Source: Pseudonocardia sp. CNS-139
Lineage (GTDB): Bacteria > Actinomycetota > Actinomycetes > Mycobacteriales > Pseudonocardiaceae
Length of the DNA: 64,000 nucleotides
Assembly (NCBI GenBank): GCA_001942415.1
Contig: MKJX01000178.1
Span: 1-64,000 of the forward strand
Direction of reading: 5' to 3'
Under the pieces are notes generated by a model. It saw only the letters and a program-made list of their open reading frames with translations. It did not search any database and had not been told where the DNA came from. Within the stretch, counting starts at the first letter, position 1. Every line of letters starts with the position of its first letter. Of this stretch, positions 1 through 8,262 are shown one piece after another. A program made the translations under genes and the position numbers.

Positions 1-1193
1 GCCCTCGCGATCCTGCTGGTCGCACTCATCGGGCTGCCGCCGCTGGTCAACCGGGTCCTCGAGCCGGAGCGCCCGGCGTCGCCGACGCGCGAGGCCGCGC
101 TGGCGGCCGGGTTCGCGGAGCTGGATCCCGCGCCCGACTACGTCCTCGCGCTGGCCGCGGCGGGCCGCGATAGCGACGCCGACGACGAGGGCGAGGACGG
201 GTCGGAGCGTCAGGACGACGAGAACGAGAACCAGGACGAGGAGCAGGACGAGAACCGGGACGACGCCGAGGACCAGGAGAACGAGCAGGAGAACGAGGAC
301 TTCCCGGGCCGCGAGGACGCCGCGCCGCCCGCACGCGACGACTTCGTCGACATCGGCGACGTCACCGACGTGCTCGACGAGCCCCGCGCCCGCGCGACGC
401 GTCCACCGGCAGTTACCTGGCCGAGTGCGGACGGCCGGACGCGGAGCTGCGCAACAGCGACAACTGGATCGTCGCGCCGGGCAAGCGCAACGGCGCCCAG
501 CACATGCACGACTACGTGGGCTCCACCGCCACCGACTCCACGACGTCGGGCGGTGACCTCCTGGAGTCGGGCACGTCGTGCCCGTTCGGCGACCGCTCCA
601 CGTTCTTCTGGCCGGTGCTGCGCGACACCACGGGCGTCGGCCTGGACGAGGACGACGACGGCGGCGGACGCGACGGCAACGTCGGGGAGATCCTGGACCC
701 GGCGCACGTGGTGCTGCAGTTCCTGGGCAACGCGACCGGCCCGGTGGAGCCGATGCCGCAGCTCCTGCGGGTGATCACGGGCGACGCGAAGGCCGTCACC
801 AACGGCGACCAGAACGTGCGGGCGCAGTGGACGTGCCGCGGGTTCGAGGACCGGGCGAGCACCGAGTACCCGATCTGCCCGAGCGGGAGCCGGCTGCTGC
901 GGGTGCTCGACTTCCCGTCCTGCTGGGACGGGGAGCGGCTGGACTCGGAGAACCACCGCGACCACGTCGTCTTCCCCGAGGACAGCGGCGCCTGCCCGGA
1001 CGACACCGTCGCCGTGCCGCAGCTGCGGATGATCCTCGCCTACGACCAGCCGGCCGGGCGGACGTTCGCGCTCGACTCGTTCCCCGACCAGCAGCACAAC
1101 CCGATCACCGACCACGGCGACTTCGTCAACGGGATGCCGCGCGGGCTGATGGAGGAGGTCGTCGAATGCATCAACGACGGGTTGCAGTGCTAG
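1..1193 (+). CDS. DUF1996 domain secreted/anchored protein (5' end missing)
   Basis: The gene enters from the left edge. The first residues form a hydrophobic segment (about 16 residues ending PPLV), then a low-complexity stretch rich in Glu, Asp, Asn and Gln at bases 180-300, which looks like a disordered spacer. The rest matches the DUF1996 pattern: a Gln-His-Met-His-Asp-Tyr motif at about 497-515, a Cys-Pro-Phe-Gly motif near 580 and paired cysteines further on. DUF1996 proteins are secreted or surface-anchored and of uncertain role. The frame changes near 390-400 within an alternating CGCG tract, consistent with one lost base. The end overlaps the start of the next gene, so the two are probably co-transcribed. 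Confidence 0.7.
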
Positions 1194-2170
1194 CGCCGGG
1201 AGCAACGCGGCCGGATCTCGCGGCCCCCGCGCTGTGGGCCGGGCTGGCGGCGGTGTCGGCGCTGGTCGCGGGCGTGCTGACGGCGAGCGGCGGCCCGGCG
1301 GGGCTCGTCGTCTCCCGCACGCTGATGACGGTGGCCGGGGTGGCGGTGGTCGGGCTCGCACTGGTGGCGGTGCTGCTCCCGGCGCGGCACAGGCAGGCAC
1401 CCGCGGTGGCGGCCCGGGTCGACCAGCTGGCCGTCGTCGTCGCAGGTGGGTGGCTCGCGGCCACGTTCGTGGTGATCGGCGGCCGGGTCGCCGACGCCAC
1501 CGCCCGGCCGCTCGCGGAGATCGGCACGGCCGAGCTGGTCGCCTGGGCGACGCGGCTCGGCGCCGGCCAGGGGATGATGCTGACGGCCGCCGCGACCGCG
1601 GTGGTGCTCGGGTGCGCGGTCGTGCGGCTGCGCCGCCCGGCGCGCATGCCGGCCCGGGCGGTGCTGGCGCTGGCCGCGTTCGCCGTGATCACGCCGGCCG
1701 TCACCGGGCACTCGGCCGCGGCCGACCGCTTCCAGCTCGTCGGTGTGGTCGGCATCGGCGTGCACGTCGCCGCGGCGGCCGCGTGGGTGGGCGGGCTCGG
1801 GGCCCTCCTGGTGCTGGTCGCGCCGCACCGCGGGCTGCTCGTCGCCGTCCTGCCGCGGTTCTCGCACGTGGCGACGGCGTGCATCGCGGGGGTCGCCGCG
1901 ACCGGCGTGCTCACGGCCGCGCTCCAGCTGGCGCTGAGCCACGGCGGCTGGACGTGGGACGCCCTGACCGGCACCGGCTGGGGCCTGCTTGTGCTGGCCA
2001 AGACCGCCGCGCTCGCCGCGATCGGCGCGCTCGGCTGGCTGACCCGCCGCCGGATGGCGGCCTCCCGCACCCCGCTGCTGCGCTGGGCCGGCTACGAGGT
2101 CGCGCTCATGGCCGTCGCGCTCGGCCTCGCCGCCGCCCTCACCCAGGCTCCGTCGCACGTCGTGTCGTGA
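1166..2170 (+). CDS. CopD-family integral membrane protein (copper resistance type)
   Basis: A 334-residue polytopic membrane protein with about eight hydrophobic segments and no soluble domain. The central region has a conserved Gly-His (TGHSAAAD) and a histidine-containing helix (IGVHVAAAAAWVGGL), the usual arrangement in the CopD domain of copper-resistance proteins, where His residues are thought to carry copper across the membrane. I chose ATG 1166 because GGAGG lies 8 bases upstream; GTG 1187 is an alternative that would overlap the previous stop codon by only a few bases. The reading frame is intact. No CopC or copper sensor is visible in the window, so the metal assignment rests on family resemblance. 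Confidence 0.72.
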   Translation: MHQRRVAVLAPGATRPDLAAPALWAGLAAVSALVAGVLTASGGPAGLVVSRTLMTVAGVAVVGLALVAVLLPARHRQAPAVAARVDQLAVVVAGGWLAATFVVIGGRVADATARPLAEIGTAELVAWATRLGAGQGMMLTAAATAVVLGCAVVRLRRPARMPARAVLALAAFAVITPAVTGHSAAADRFQLVGVVGIGVHVAAAAAWVGGLGALLVLVAPHRGLLVAVLPRFSHVATACIAGVAATGVLTAALQLALSHGGWTWDALTGTGWGLLVLAKTAALAAIGALGWLTRRRMAASRTPLLRWAGYEVALMAVALGLAAALTQAPSHVVS

Positions 2171-2199
2171 CGGCGTGAGCTCATCGCCCGCAGGAGAAG

Positions 2200-2712
2200 A
2201 TGGGGTCGTTCATCTTCGTCGACCGAGGGCGGTGGGATCCCGTGACCGGGACGGGAGCCGGCGACGCACCTGTCGCCCGCACGCTGCCGGAGAAGCTCGA
2301 CCACCTCTTCGCGACCGTGCGGCCGCCGGGGCAGTACCGCGAGTACACCCACGAGGAGGTCGCCGAGCGGGCCCGCGCCGCCGGGCACTCCATCTCGGCG
2401 TCGTACGTGCACGCGCTGCGCCGCAAGCCGGGCAAGAGCCCGCAGATGCGGGCGCTGGAGGCGATCGCCGCGGCGTTCGGGGTGCCGGTCGCCTACTTCT
2501 TCAACGACGAGGTCGCCGCCCAGCTGGAGCGGCACCTGGAGCTGATCGCCGCGCTGAACCGGCCCGAGGTGCGGGCGGTCGCGATGGCCGCCGCCGACCT
2601 GTCCCCGGAGAGCGTCGAGACGCTGCGCGACCTGGTGGCCCGGGTCCGCGACCTGGAGGGGCTGGGCCGCTGGGAGGAGCAGGGCCGGTGGGAGGGCGAG
2701 CGGACCCCCTGA
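2200..2712 (+). CDS. XRE-type DNA-binding regulator, EspR-like
   Basis: A 170-residue protein. Residues 28-95 form a helix-turn-helix region (LDHLF, then ISASYVHALRRKPGKSP), followed by a second helical region (AYFFNDEVAAQLERHLELI). This order and spacing resemble mycobacterial EspR, a nucleoid-associated regulator that binds DNA as a dimer of dimers. The N-terminal 25 residues and the acidic C-terminal tail are extra compared with the roughly 130-residue EspR. A good ribosome-binding site (AGGAG) precedes ATG 2200. The gene is followed at once by a strong hairpin. Its targets cannot be read from this sequence. Confidence 0.72.
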   Translation: MGSFIFVDRGRWDPVTGTGAGDAPVARTLPEKLDHLFATVRPPGQYREYTHEEVAERARAAGHSISASYVHALRRKPGKSPQMRALEAIAAAFGVPVAYFFNDEVAAQLERHLELIAALNRPEVRAVAMAAADLSPESVETLRDLVARVRDLEGLGRWEEQGRWEGERTP

Positions 2713-2719
2713 CACGCCA

Positions 2720-2747
2720 CCGGCCCGGGCCGTGGGGCCCGGGCCGG
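2720..2747. terminator. Strong GC hairpin between convergent genes
   Basis: Two perfect 12-base arms (CCGGCCCGGGCC and its complement) flank a GTGG loop. The hairpin starts 8 bases after the regulator's stop codon and lies 28 bases before the end of the convergent binding-protein gene, so it probably ends transcription from both sides. It lacks a T-run, as is common in high-GC actinobacteria. Confidence 0.75.
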
Positions 2748-2775
2748 CGTTGCGGTCGTGCTCAGGGAGCCGCGC

Positions 2776-4407
2776 TCAGGAGGTGGACTTCCAGGTGCCC
2801 GCCCAGAACAGCTCGCTGGACAGGTACCGCGACACACCCTTGACGTTCGGCCGGGTGATCGCGGCCTTGGCCGCCCGCGCGAGCCACAGCACCGGGAGGT
2901 CGGTGTTGATCAGCTCCTGCGCCCGCTGGTAGGACGCGATCTGCACGGCCGGGTCCGTCGAGCTGCGCGCCTCGTCGAGCGCCGCGTCGACGTCCGGGTT
3001 GGAGTACTTGCCGTAGTTGTTGATCCCGCCCGTGTGGAACTGGTTGAGCATGAACGGGTACGGGTTCTCGTACGGCCCGCTGATCCAGGTCGCCGTGCCG
3101 AACTGGGTGCCCTGCACGACCGGCCCGATGAACGTCGAGATGTCGTCGAACTGCAGCGTCACGTTGACGCCGATCGCCGCCCACTGCGCCTGCAGGAACT
3201 GCCCGAGCTGGTGGTCGTCGGGCGAGTTGCCGGTGTTGTAGGTGAAGTCCGGGTTCCCGCCGGACGCCTTGTAGTCGGCGATGAGCTGCTTGGCCGCCTC
3301 CTGGTCGTACTTCGGGTAGGCGTCGGCCGCGGCCTGGCTGTAGTACTGGTCGCCCTCGGCGAACGCCGTGACCGCCAGCTCGCCGGCGTTGTTGTACTGG
3401 GTGACGTTGAGCGCGACCGGGTCGATCGCCCGGACCAGCGCCTCCCGCACCCGCTTGTCGTCCAGCGGCGCCTTGGTCAGGTTGAAGTACAGGAACTGGC
3501 CGTCACCGCCGGGCCCGTAGTACGTCACGAGGTCGGGGTTGGCGGACGAGCGGGAGACCTCGCTGAAGAAGCCGCCGATGTCGAGGTCGATGTCGCCGTT
3601 CACCACGGAGACGTACCGGGTGTCGGTGTCGGGCAGCGGCCGGAACTCGATCCCGTCGAGGTAGGGCTTGCCCTGGTCCCAGTAGCCGTCGAAGCGCGTG
3701 ACGACGATCTTGTTGTTCGGGATCCACTCGACGAACTTGAACGGCCCGGCGCCGACGGGGTGGCGCCCGTACTCGTCGCCCCACTGCTGCACGGCCGCCG
3801 GCGAGGCGATCGTGCCGAGGTTGCCCGAGGAGAAGGGCAGCGCGAACGACACCGGGAAGGAGCCGGTGGGCCGCTTGAGCACGAACGTCACCGTGAGGTC
3901 GTCGGTGGCGGTCATGGTGTCGATGGGCTCGGTGTAGAGGTGGCCCAGCGCCGTCGGCTTGTCCCGCTGCCGGGAGACGTTGAAGATCACCGCGTCGGCG
4001 TTGAGCGGGGTGCCGTCCTGGAACGTCACCCCGGGGCGCAGTTTGAGCACCCAGGTCGTGCCCTCGTCGGGCGTGGTCATCGACTGCGCCAGCATCGGCT
4101 GCGGCACGCCCTTGCTGTCCATCTTCAGCAGGGAGTCGTAGACCGCCGACGCCATCAGGTTCGACCCGACGGTCGGGTCGAACGACCGGGCCTCGGTGTA
4201 CATCCCCACGATGAGGGTGCCGCCGGTCTGCGGCGTGCCCTCCGTCGCCGGGTCGCCGCCGAACGGCTTCGAGGTGTCGAGCCCGGCCGAGCTGGTCGCC
4301 TGCGCCCCGAGCTGCGAGCCGCACGCGGTGGCGACCAGCGAGATCAGGGCGATCATGCACAACAGGAGCCGGCCGCGCCGGGTCCGCACGTTCCGCCGTT
4401 CGTTCAT
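2776..4407 (-). CDS. ABC transporter substrate-binding lipoprotein, family 5 (peptide/nickel/opine type)
   Basis: A 543-residue extracytoplasmic binding lipoprotein with an uninterrupted frame. The N-terminus has an Arg-rich start, a hydrophobic core and a lipobox ending in Ala-Cys (LVATAC). The family-5 features follow: a GGTLIVGM start, a region similar to the family signature (WVLKLRPGVTFQDGTPLNA), and RVREALVRAIDP in the second half. Such proteins bind oligopeptides, nickel or other small solutes and deliver them to an ABC importer. No permease or ATPase of that family is in the window, so it is an orphan here or works with a distant system. It diverges from the TetR gene at 4638 and may be under its control. 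Confidence 0.88.
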   Translation of the reverse strand: MNERRNVRTRRGRLLLCMIALISLVATACGSQLGAQATSSAGLDTSKPFGGDPATEGTPQTGGTLIVGMYTEARSFDPTVGSNLMASAVYDSLLKMDSKGVPQPMLAQSMTTPDEGTTWVLKLRPGVTFQDGTPLNADAVIFNVSRQRDKPTALGHLYTEPIDTMTATDDLTVTFVLKRPTGSFPVSFALPFSSGNLGTIASPAAVQQWGDEYGRHPVGAGPFKFVEWIPNNKIVVTRFDGYWDQGKPYLDGIEFRPLPDTDTRYVSVVNGDIDLDIGGFFSEVSRSSANPDLVTYYGPGGDGQFLYFNLTKAPLDDKRVREALVRAIDPVALNVTQYNNAGELAVTAFAEGDQYYSQAAADAYPKYDQEAAKQLIADYKASGGNPDFTYNTGNSPDDHQLGQFLQAQWAAIGVNVTLQFDDISTFIGPVVQGTQFGTATWISGPYENPYPFMLNQFHTGGINNYGKYSNPDVDAALDEARSSTDPAVQIASYQRAQELINTDLPVLWLARAAKAAITRPNVKGVSRYLSSELFWAGTWKSTS

Positions 4408-4477
4408 CGGCCACTTCACCCTTCGCGACCCGCCCTGCGGCGGATCGACAGACGTCGTTGTCAGGAAAAGGGATCTC

Positions 4478-4497
4478 GGGGGTGGGTCCGCACCCCC
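4478..4497 (-). terminator. Attenuator-like hairpin in the leader of the binding-protein gene
   Basis: Read on the minus strand, GGGGGTG pairs with CACCCCC across a 6-base loop, followed about 8 bases later by TTTT. It lies between the divergent promoter region and the ATG at 4407, so it would be in the 5' leader of the binding-protein mRNA. It could be an attenuator, or a terminator left from a lost gene. Confidence 0.4.
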
Positions 4498-4593
4498 AGG
4501 GATGCCGCGAGCGATGAGCCAAGCACGCCCGGCAAGACCCCGCTCGTGCACACGCGCACCGGAACGTGTCATTCAGCGCACGCCCTTGGATGT

Positions 4594-4629
4594 CTGACCG
4601 ATCGGTCAGCTACTCTACCGATCGGTCAG
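4594..4629 (+). promoter_or_regulatory. Double TetR-type operator over the TetR promoter
   Basis: CTGACCGATCGGTCAG is a perfect 16-base palindrome at 4594-4609. A second copy lacking one base (CTACCGATCGGTCAG) occupies 4615-4629. The two ACCGATCGGT cores are centred exactly 20 bases apart, two helical turns. A -10-like TACTCT lies between them and the ribosome-binding site starts at the end of the second copy. This is a typical autoregulatory TetR operator, and it would also cover the divergent binding-protein promoter region. Confidence 0.8.
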
Positions 4630-4637
4630 GAGGTGAC

Positions 4638-5238
4638 ATGTCCACGTTCGTCGAGGAGGCCCGGCGCCGGCAGATCGTCGAGTGCACGATCGAGCTGGTC
4701 GCCGAGATCGGCCCCGCGCGCACGTCGCTCGCGGCCATCGCGCAGCGCGCGGGGATCTCGAAGGCCGCCGTGCTCTACCACTTCGCGTCGAAGGACGCGG
4801 TGATGGCCGCGACCATGAGCCACGTCGTCGACGCGTACGTCGCGGCCGTCCGGGCGCAGGTCGACGCGGCGGCGACCCGGAGGGGATGCTCGTCGCATAC
4901 CTGCGCGGCACGATCGGCCACCTGCGCGAGCACCCCGCCCACCTCCGTGTGCTGGTCGAGGGGCTGGTGCGCGACCGCGACGGGGACCGCGGCCTCGCCC
5001 CCGGCTCGCCCGCGACCGCGAGCCGATGGCAGGGCGTCGCGGCGATCCTGCGGCTCGGGCAGGACTCCGGCGCGTTCCGGGCGTTCGACGTCCGCGCGCT
5101 CGCGCTCGCGATCGGCGGCGCGCTGGACGGGGTGGTCGCCGAGTGGGTCGGCGACCGGTCCTTGGACCTCGCGCCGCCGCCGCCGAGCTGGAGACGGCGG
5201 TGCTGCTCGCCGTCCGCGCACCCGGGAGGGAACCATGA
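4638..5238 (+). CDS. TetR-family transcriptional regulator (two apparent frameshifts)
   Basis: About 200 residues. The N-terminal helix-turn-helix is clear: ARRRQIVECTIELVAEIG, then AIAQRAGISKAAVLYHFASKDAV. The C-terminal half is a ligand-binding domain of the usual length. One C appears lost near 4880 (expected Thr-Pro-Glu-Gly-Met) and another near 5172 (expected Leu-Ala-Pro-Ala-Ala-Ala-Glu-Leu); with both restored the protein ends Pro-Gly-Arg-Glu-Pro at 5238. ATG 4638 follows GGAGG. It overlaps the hydrolase gene by 4 bases, and the double operator just upstream indicates autoregulation. Confidence 0.85.
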
Positions 5239-6116
5239 TCGGGCACTTCGCCGACGCCGCCGCCCAGGCCCGCTTCCGCGACGCCTACGACCAGGCCATG
5301 ACCCGGCTGCCCGCGCCGACCGGCGCGACCGTCGTCCCGACCGAGTTCGGCCGGGTGCACGTCCACCGCTTCGGGGACGCCGCGGGCCCGCCGCTCGTGC
5401 TGCTGCCCGGCCGGTCCGGCAGCACGACGATGTGGGAGCCGAACCTCCCCGCGTGGGCCGCCGCGCGCACCGTGTACGCCGTCGAGGTGCTCGGCGAGGC
5501 CGGGCTGAGCGTCCAGGAGCGCGAGATCCGGGACGCCGGCGACCAGGCCGCGTGGCTCGGCGCCACCCTCGACGGGCTCGGGCTCGACCGGGCGCACCTC
5601 GTCGGGGTGTCGTTCGGCGGCTGGCTCGCCACCAACCTCGCGCTGCACGGCCACCCGGCCGTCGCGTCGCTGAGCCTGGTCGACCCGGCCTACGTCTTCG
5701 GGCGCTTCCCGCCGGCCGTGGTGCTGGCGTCGCTCGCGGCACTGCCGGCCGCGCCCGCGTTCGTCCGCAACCGCATGCTGAGCTGGATCTCCGGCGGCGC
5801 GCCCGTCGAGGACGAGCCGGCCGCCGCGGTGATCGCCGCGGCGATGCGCGAGTACCGGATGGGCGTCCCGCCACCCGCGTACCCGAGCGACGCCGCGCTG
5901 CGCGGCCTGCGCGTCCCGGCGCTGGTGCTGATCGCCGGTCGCAGCCGCATCCACCACCCGCGCAAGGCGTACGAACGGGCCCGCGCCCTCCTGCCGGACG
6001 CGCAGGTGGAGCTGTGGCCGCACGCGTCGCACGCGATCTCCGGGGAGTGCGCCGCGCAGGTCAACGAGCGGATACTCGGGTTCACCGACGCCGTCGACCG
6101 GAAGGGGCCGCCGTGA
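5235..6116 (+). CDS. Alpha/beta hydrolase
   Basis: A 293-residue alpha/beta-hydrolase fold protein in an intact frame. The oxyanion-hole segment (LLPGRSGSTTMWEPN) lies near residue 57. The nucleophile elbow is Gly-Val-Ser-Phe-Gly-Gly near residue 126, an Asp follows in the Val-Asp-Pro loop, and a likely catalytic His sits near the C-terminus (WPHASHAISGE). The substrate cannot be inferred. It overlaps the TetR stop codon and the following GPP34 start, forming a three-gene operon under the TetR operator. Confidence 0.85.
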   Translation: MIGHFADAAAQARFRDAYDQAMTRLPAPTGATVVPTEFGRVHVHRFGDAAGPPLVLLPGRSGSTTMWEPNLPAWAAARTVYAVEVLGEAGLSVQEREIRDAGDQAAWLGATLDGLGLDRAHLVGVSFGGWLATNLALHGHPAVASLSLVDPAYVFGRFPPAVVLASLAALPAAPAFVRNRMLSWISGGAPVEDEPAAAVIAAAMREYRMGVPPPAYPSDAALRGLRVPALVLIAGRSRIHHPRKAYERARALLPDAQVELWPHASHAISGECAAQVNERILGFTDAVDRKGPP

Positions 6117-6498
6117 CGATCGCCGAGGACCTCGTGATGCTGCTGTTCGACCCCGCGACCGGCCGCTCGCTCGTCGACCCCACCTCGCTCGACCACGTGA
6201 TCGGCGGCGCGCTCCTGCTCGACCTCGCCACCCGCGACCGCCTCACCGCCGACGGCGACGGGCCGCGCGCCCGGCTGACCCTCACCGACCCCACGCCCAC
6301 CGGCGACGCCCTCCTCGACGACGTCCGCACCCGGCTCGCCGGGCCCGTCCGGGCGCAGAAGGCGGTCGAGCGCCTCGCCCGGCGCACCCGCCTCCCGGTG
6401 CTGGAACGGCTGGTCGAGCGCGGGGTGCTGCGCCGCGAGAAGGGCCGGGTGCTGGGCGTCTTCCCGGCGACGACCTGGCCCGCCGCCGACCCGGCCCC
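6113..6498 (+). pseudogene. GPP34-family phosphoprotein, C-terminus missing
   Basis: GTG 6113 overlaps the hydrolase stop codon. About 128 residues match the Golgi-phosphoprotein-3-like family of actinobacteria: EDLVMLLFDPATGRSLVD, the GALLLDLA helix, and LVERGVLRREKGRVLGVFP followed by Trp-Pro-Ala-Ala-Asp. Family members normally continue for another 70-90 residues (phosphoinositide-binding helices in the eukaryotic relatives). Here the match stops exactly where a 22-bp-period repeat begins. The frame then stays open into sequence antisense to the next gene, with no proper stop codon. I infer that the 3' end was removed by recombination or deletion at the repeat. Confidence 0.7.
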
Positions 6499-6573
6499 GC
6501 GAGTCGCGCGAAAAGTGCGCGCGAGTCGCTGGAAAAGTGCGCGCGAGTCGCGCCGTGGGGGTACGCGAGTCGG
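6499..6573. repeat. Tandem GCGAGTCGC repeat, exact 22-bp period
   Basis: GCGAGTCGC occurs at 6499, 6521 and 6543, and as GCGAGTCGG at 6565, always 22 bases apart. Two of the spacers share AAAAGTGC. The array fills the space between the truncated GPP34 gene and the stop codon of the convergent TetR gene. It may be a repeated intergenic element or a terminator-like structure. Confidence 0.75.
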
Positions 6574-6575
6574 GG

Positions 6576-7162
6576 TCAGGGGCGGGGTAGGAGGCCGTGC
6601 AGGAGGAGGTCGACCAAGGGGTCGGCCCGGACGGTGGGACGGCCGACGAGGGCCTGGTAGAGCAGGGTGCCGGCGACGACGTCCTGGACGAGGTCGGGGT
6701 CGGTGCCGGCGGGCAGGTCGCCGCGCTCGGCCGCCCGCCCGACGATCTCCCGCACCGCTCCCCCGCGCGGCTGGAGCAGGGTCTCCAGCGGCGCGCCGCG
6801 TCCGGGTCGCGGATGAGGTCGGCGACGACGGCCGGCACCGCGGCGCCGACCGCGGCGCGCCCGTAGCTGTCGGCGGCGGCGAGCACCGCGGCCCGGACGT
6901 CGGCGCGGACGTCACCGGTCGGCGGGACCGGCGTCGTGTCCAGCCGGGTGCCGATGGCCTCGACGACCAGCGCGCTCTTCGACGGCCACCACCGATAGAC
7001 GGTGGTCTTGCCGACGCGGGCGCGGGCGGCGACGCCCTCCACCGTGAGCCGCGAGTAGCCGACCTCGGCGAGCAGTTCGAGCGTGGCGGCGAGGATCGCG
7101 GCGTGCGCCTCCTTGCTGCGCGGGCGGCCGCCGGCGCGGCGACGGCCGGGGTCGGCGGTGAT
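6576..7162 (-). CDS. TetR-family transcriptional regulator (start codon unclear)
   Basis: About 195 residues. After an Arg-rich N-terminus (RRRAGGRPRSKEA) comes a TetR helix-turn-helix, YSRLTVEGVAARARVGKTTVY, followed by RWWPSK. The C-terminal part resembles the TetR_C_11-type domain with GDLPAGTDPDLVQDVVAGTLL after restoring one G lost near 6790. No ATG, GTG or TTG is in frame after the upstream stop codon. The first reasonable codon is ATC at 7162, 9 bases after a GAGGAGG site, so either a base is missing near the start or the start is unusual. Its position next to the first TetR operon gives no clear target. Confidence 0.75.
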
Positions 7163-7258
7163 GGCGCTCGCCCTCCTCGGTCACCCGGTGCACGTGCCAG
7201 GTGGCCGTGTGTAGCACGCCCGGCCCAGGCGCGCCAGGTGCCCAGCCGTGCCGGTGAC

Positions 7259-7534
7259 TCAGCCGCGCCAGGTGATCGTGTCGCCCGTCCGCCGGACGGT
7301 GCCGGACGAGGCCAGCACCATCGCCTCCAGGTCGGCGAGGCCGAACCGGGGGCCGAGGTGCCAGCGCAGGCTCGCGGCCGTGGCGCGCAGGAGGTCCGGC
7401 GCGAGCACGAGCATGACGTCGCCGCTGTCGAGGACCTGCAGCCCCGGCCCGGGGTTGTCGTCGCGCAGCGCGGAGACCACGAGCCCCACGCGACCACCGG
7501 CGGCGGCGAGCGCCGGTCCGACGAGGGTTGCCAC
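7259..7534 (-). CDS. Hypothetical 91-residue protein
   Basis: An intact small frame with natural-looking composition: a hydrophobic beta-rich start (VGLVVSALRD), an acidic middle, then LRATAASLRWHLGPRFGLADLEAMV and a C-terminal Arg-Gly. It has no signal peptide or membrane segment. I do not recognise the family. It lies upstream of, and in the same direction as, the TetR gene at 6576-7162, 96 bases away. Confidence 0.5.
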   Translation of the reverse strand: MATLVGPALAAAGGRVGLVVSALRDDNPGPGLQVLDSGDVMLVLAPDLLRATAASLRWHLGPRFGLADLEAMVLASSGTVRRTGDTITWRG

Positions 7535-7697
7535 CGCTGCACCTCCCGGGGTACGGGCGAGCGAAGCGTGACACGGCGGGCACGGCGGCGCCGGACGCCG
7601 GTGGCCGTTCCGCCCGATCGAGGGAAACCACGTTCCGTGAGATCAGCCAGAGTCGACCAAAGTGCCGTTCACCTGGGGAAACAGCACCAAACCCACG

Positions 7698-7728
7698 TTG
7701 TGTCATGACTCACAGACGCTGCTAGCTT
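7698..7728 (+). promoter_or_regulatory. Promoter of the CAP-domain gene, probably leaderless
   Basis: TTGTGT (7698-7703) and TAGCTT (7723-7728) are 19 bases apart. The -10 element ends only 7 bases before GTG 7736, so transcription should start at or next to the start codon and the mRNA would lack a leader. The preceding bases (7535-7697) hold no other feature I can identify. Confidence 0.5.
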
Positions 7729-7735
7729 ACGCCGC

Positions 7736-8221
7736 GTGTTCAAGCCCAGGCGCCGCAGCGTCGTCGTCCTCCTCGGCATCGTGACCGGTTGCCTGCTCTT
7801 CAGCAGCGTCGCCACGGCCGCGCCCGCCGCCGCTCCCACCACCGCGTCCGCCCGCCAGGCCGCCGCCGAGCTCGTCGCCGCCACCAACCGGGCCCGCGAC
7901 GCGGCCGGCTGCGACCCGGTCGCGGTCGACCCCGACCTGACCGCCACCGCCCAGGCGCACGCCGAGGACATGGCCCGCAACGAGTACTTCTCCCACACCA
8001 GCGAGGACGGCACCTCGTCCGGGGAGCGGATCACCGAGGGCGGCGGCTACGCGGCGACCGGCGAGAACATCGCGTCCGGCTACCCGACCGTCGCCGAGGT
8101 GATGGAGGCGTGGATGGGCTCCGCCAGCCACCGCACGGTCATCGAGAACTGCGGCTACGTCGCGATCGGCGTCGGTTACGTCGCGCGCGGCCACCACTGG
8201 GTGCAGGACTTCGGCGGCTGA
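7736..8221 (+). CDS. Secreted CAP-domain (SCP/PR1-like) protein
   Basis: A 161-residue protein with a Sec signal peptide: basic start (FKPRRR), hydrophobic core (VVVLLGIVTGCLLF) and an Ala-X-Ala site near residue 30. The mature part is one CAP domain: NRARDAAGCDPVAVDPDL, a His in QAHAEDMARNEYFSH, GENIASGYPT, and the motif WMGSASHR followed by NCGYVAIGVGYV. The paired cysteines (residues 58 and 139) probably form a disulfide. Bacterial CAP proteins of this size are secreted; their activities are largely unknown. Intact frame, monocistronic. Confidence 0.9.
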   Translation: MFKPRRRSVVVLLGIVTGCLLFSSVATAAPAAAPTTASARQAAAELVAATNRARDAAGCDPVAVDPDLTATAQAHAEDMARNEYFSHTSEDGTSSGERITEGGGYAATGENIASGYPTVAEVMEAWMGSASHRTVIENCGYVAIGVGYVARGHHWVQDFGG

Positions 8222-8262
8222 CCCGCCCGCGGCGGGTGCGGGCCGGGCTGCCACGATCGGCC

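Noticed and set aside
2758..4803. Long open frame antisense to the binding-protein gene
   Set aside because: High GC leaves long stop-free antisense frames. The Arg/Val/Gly/His-rich product has no motif, and the minus-strand gene is complete.
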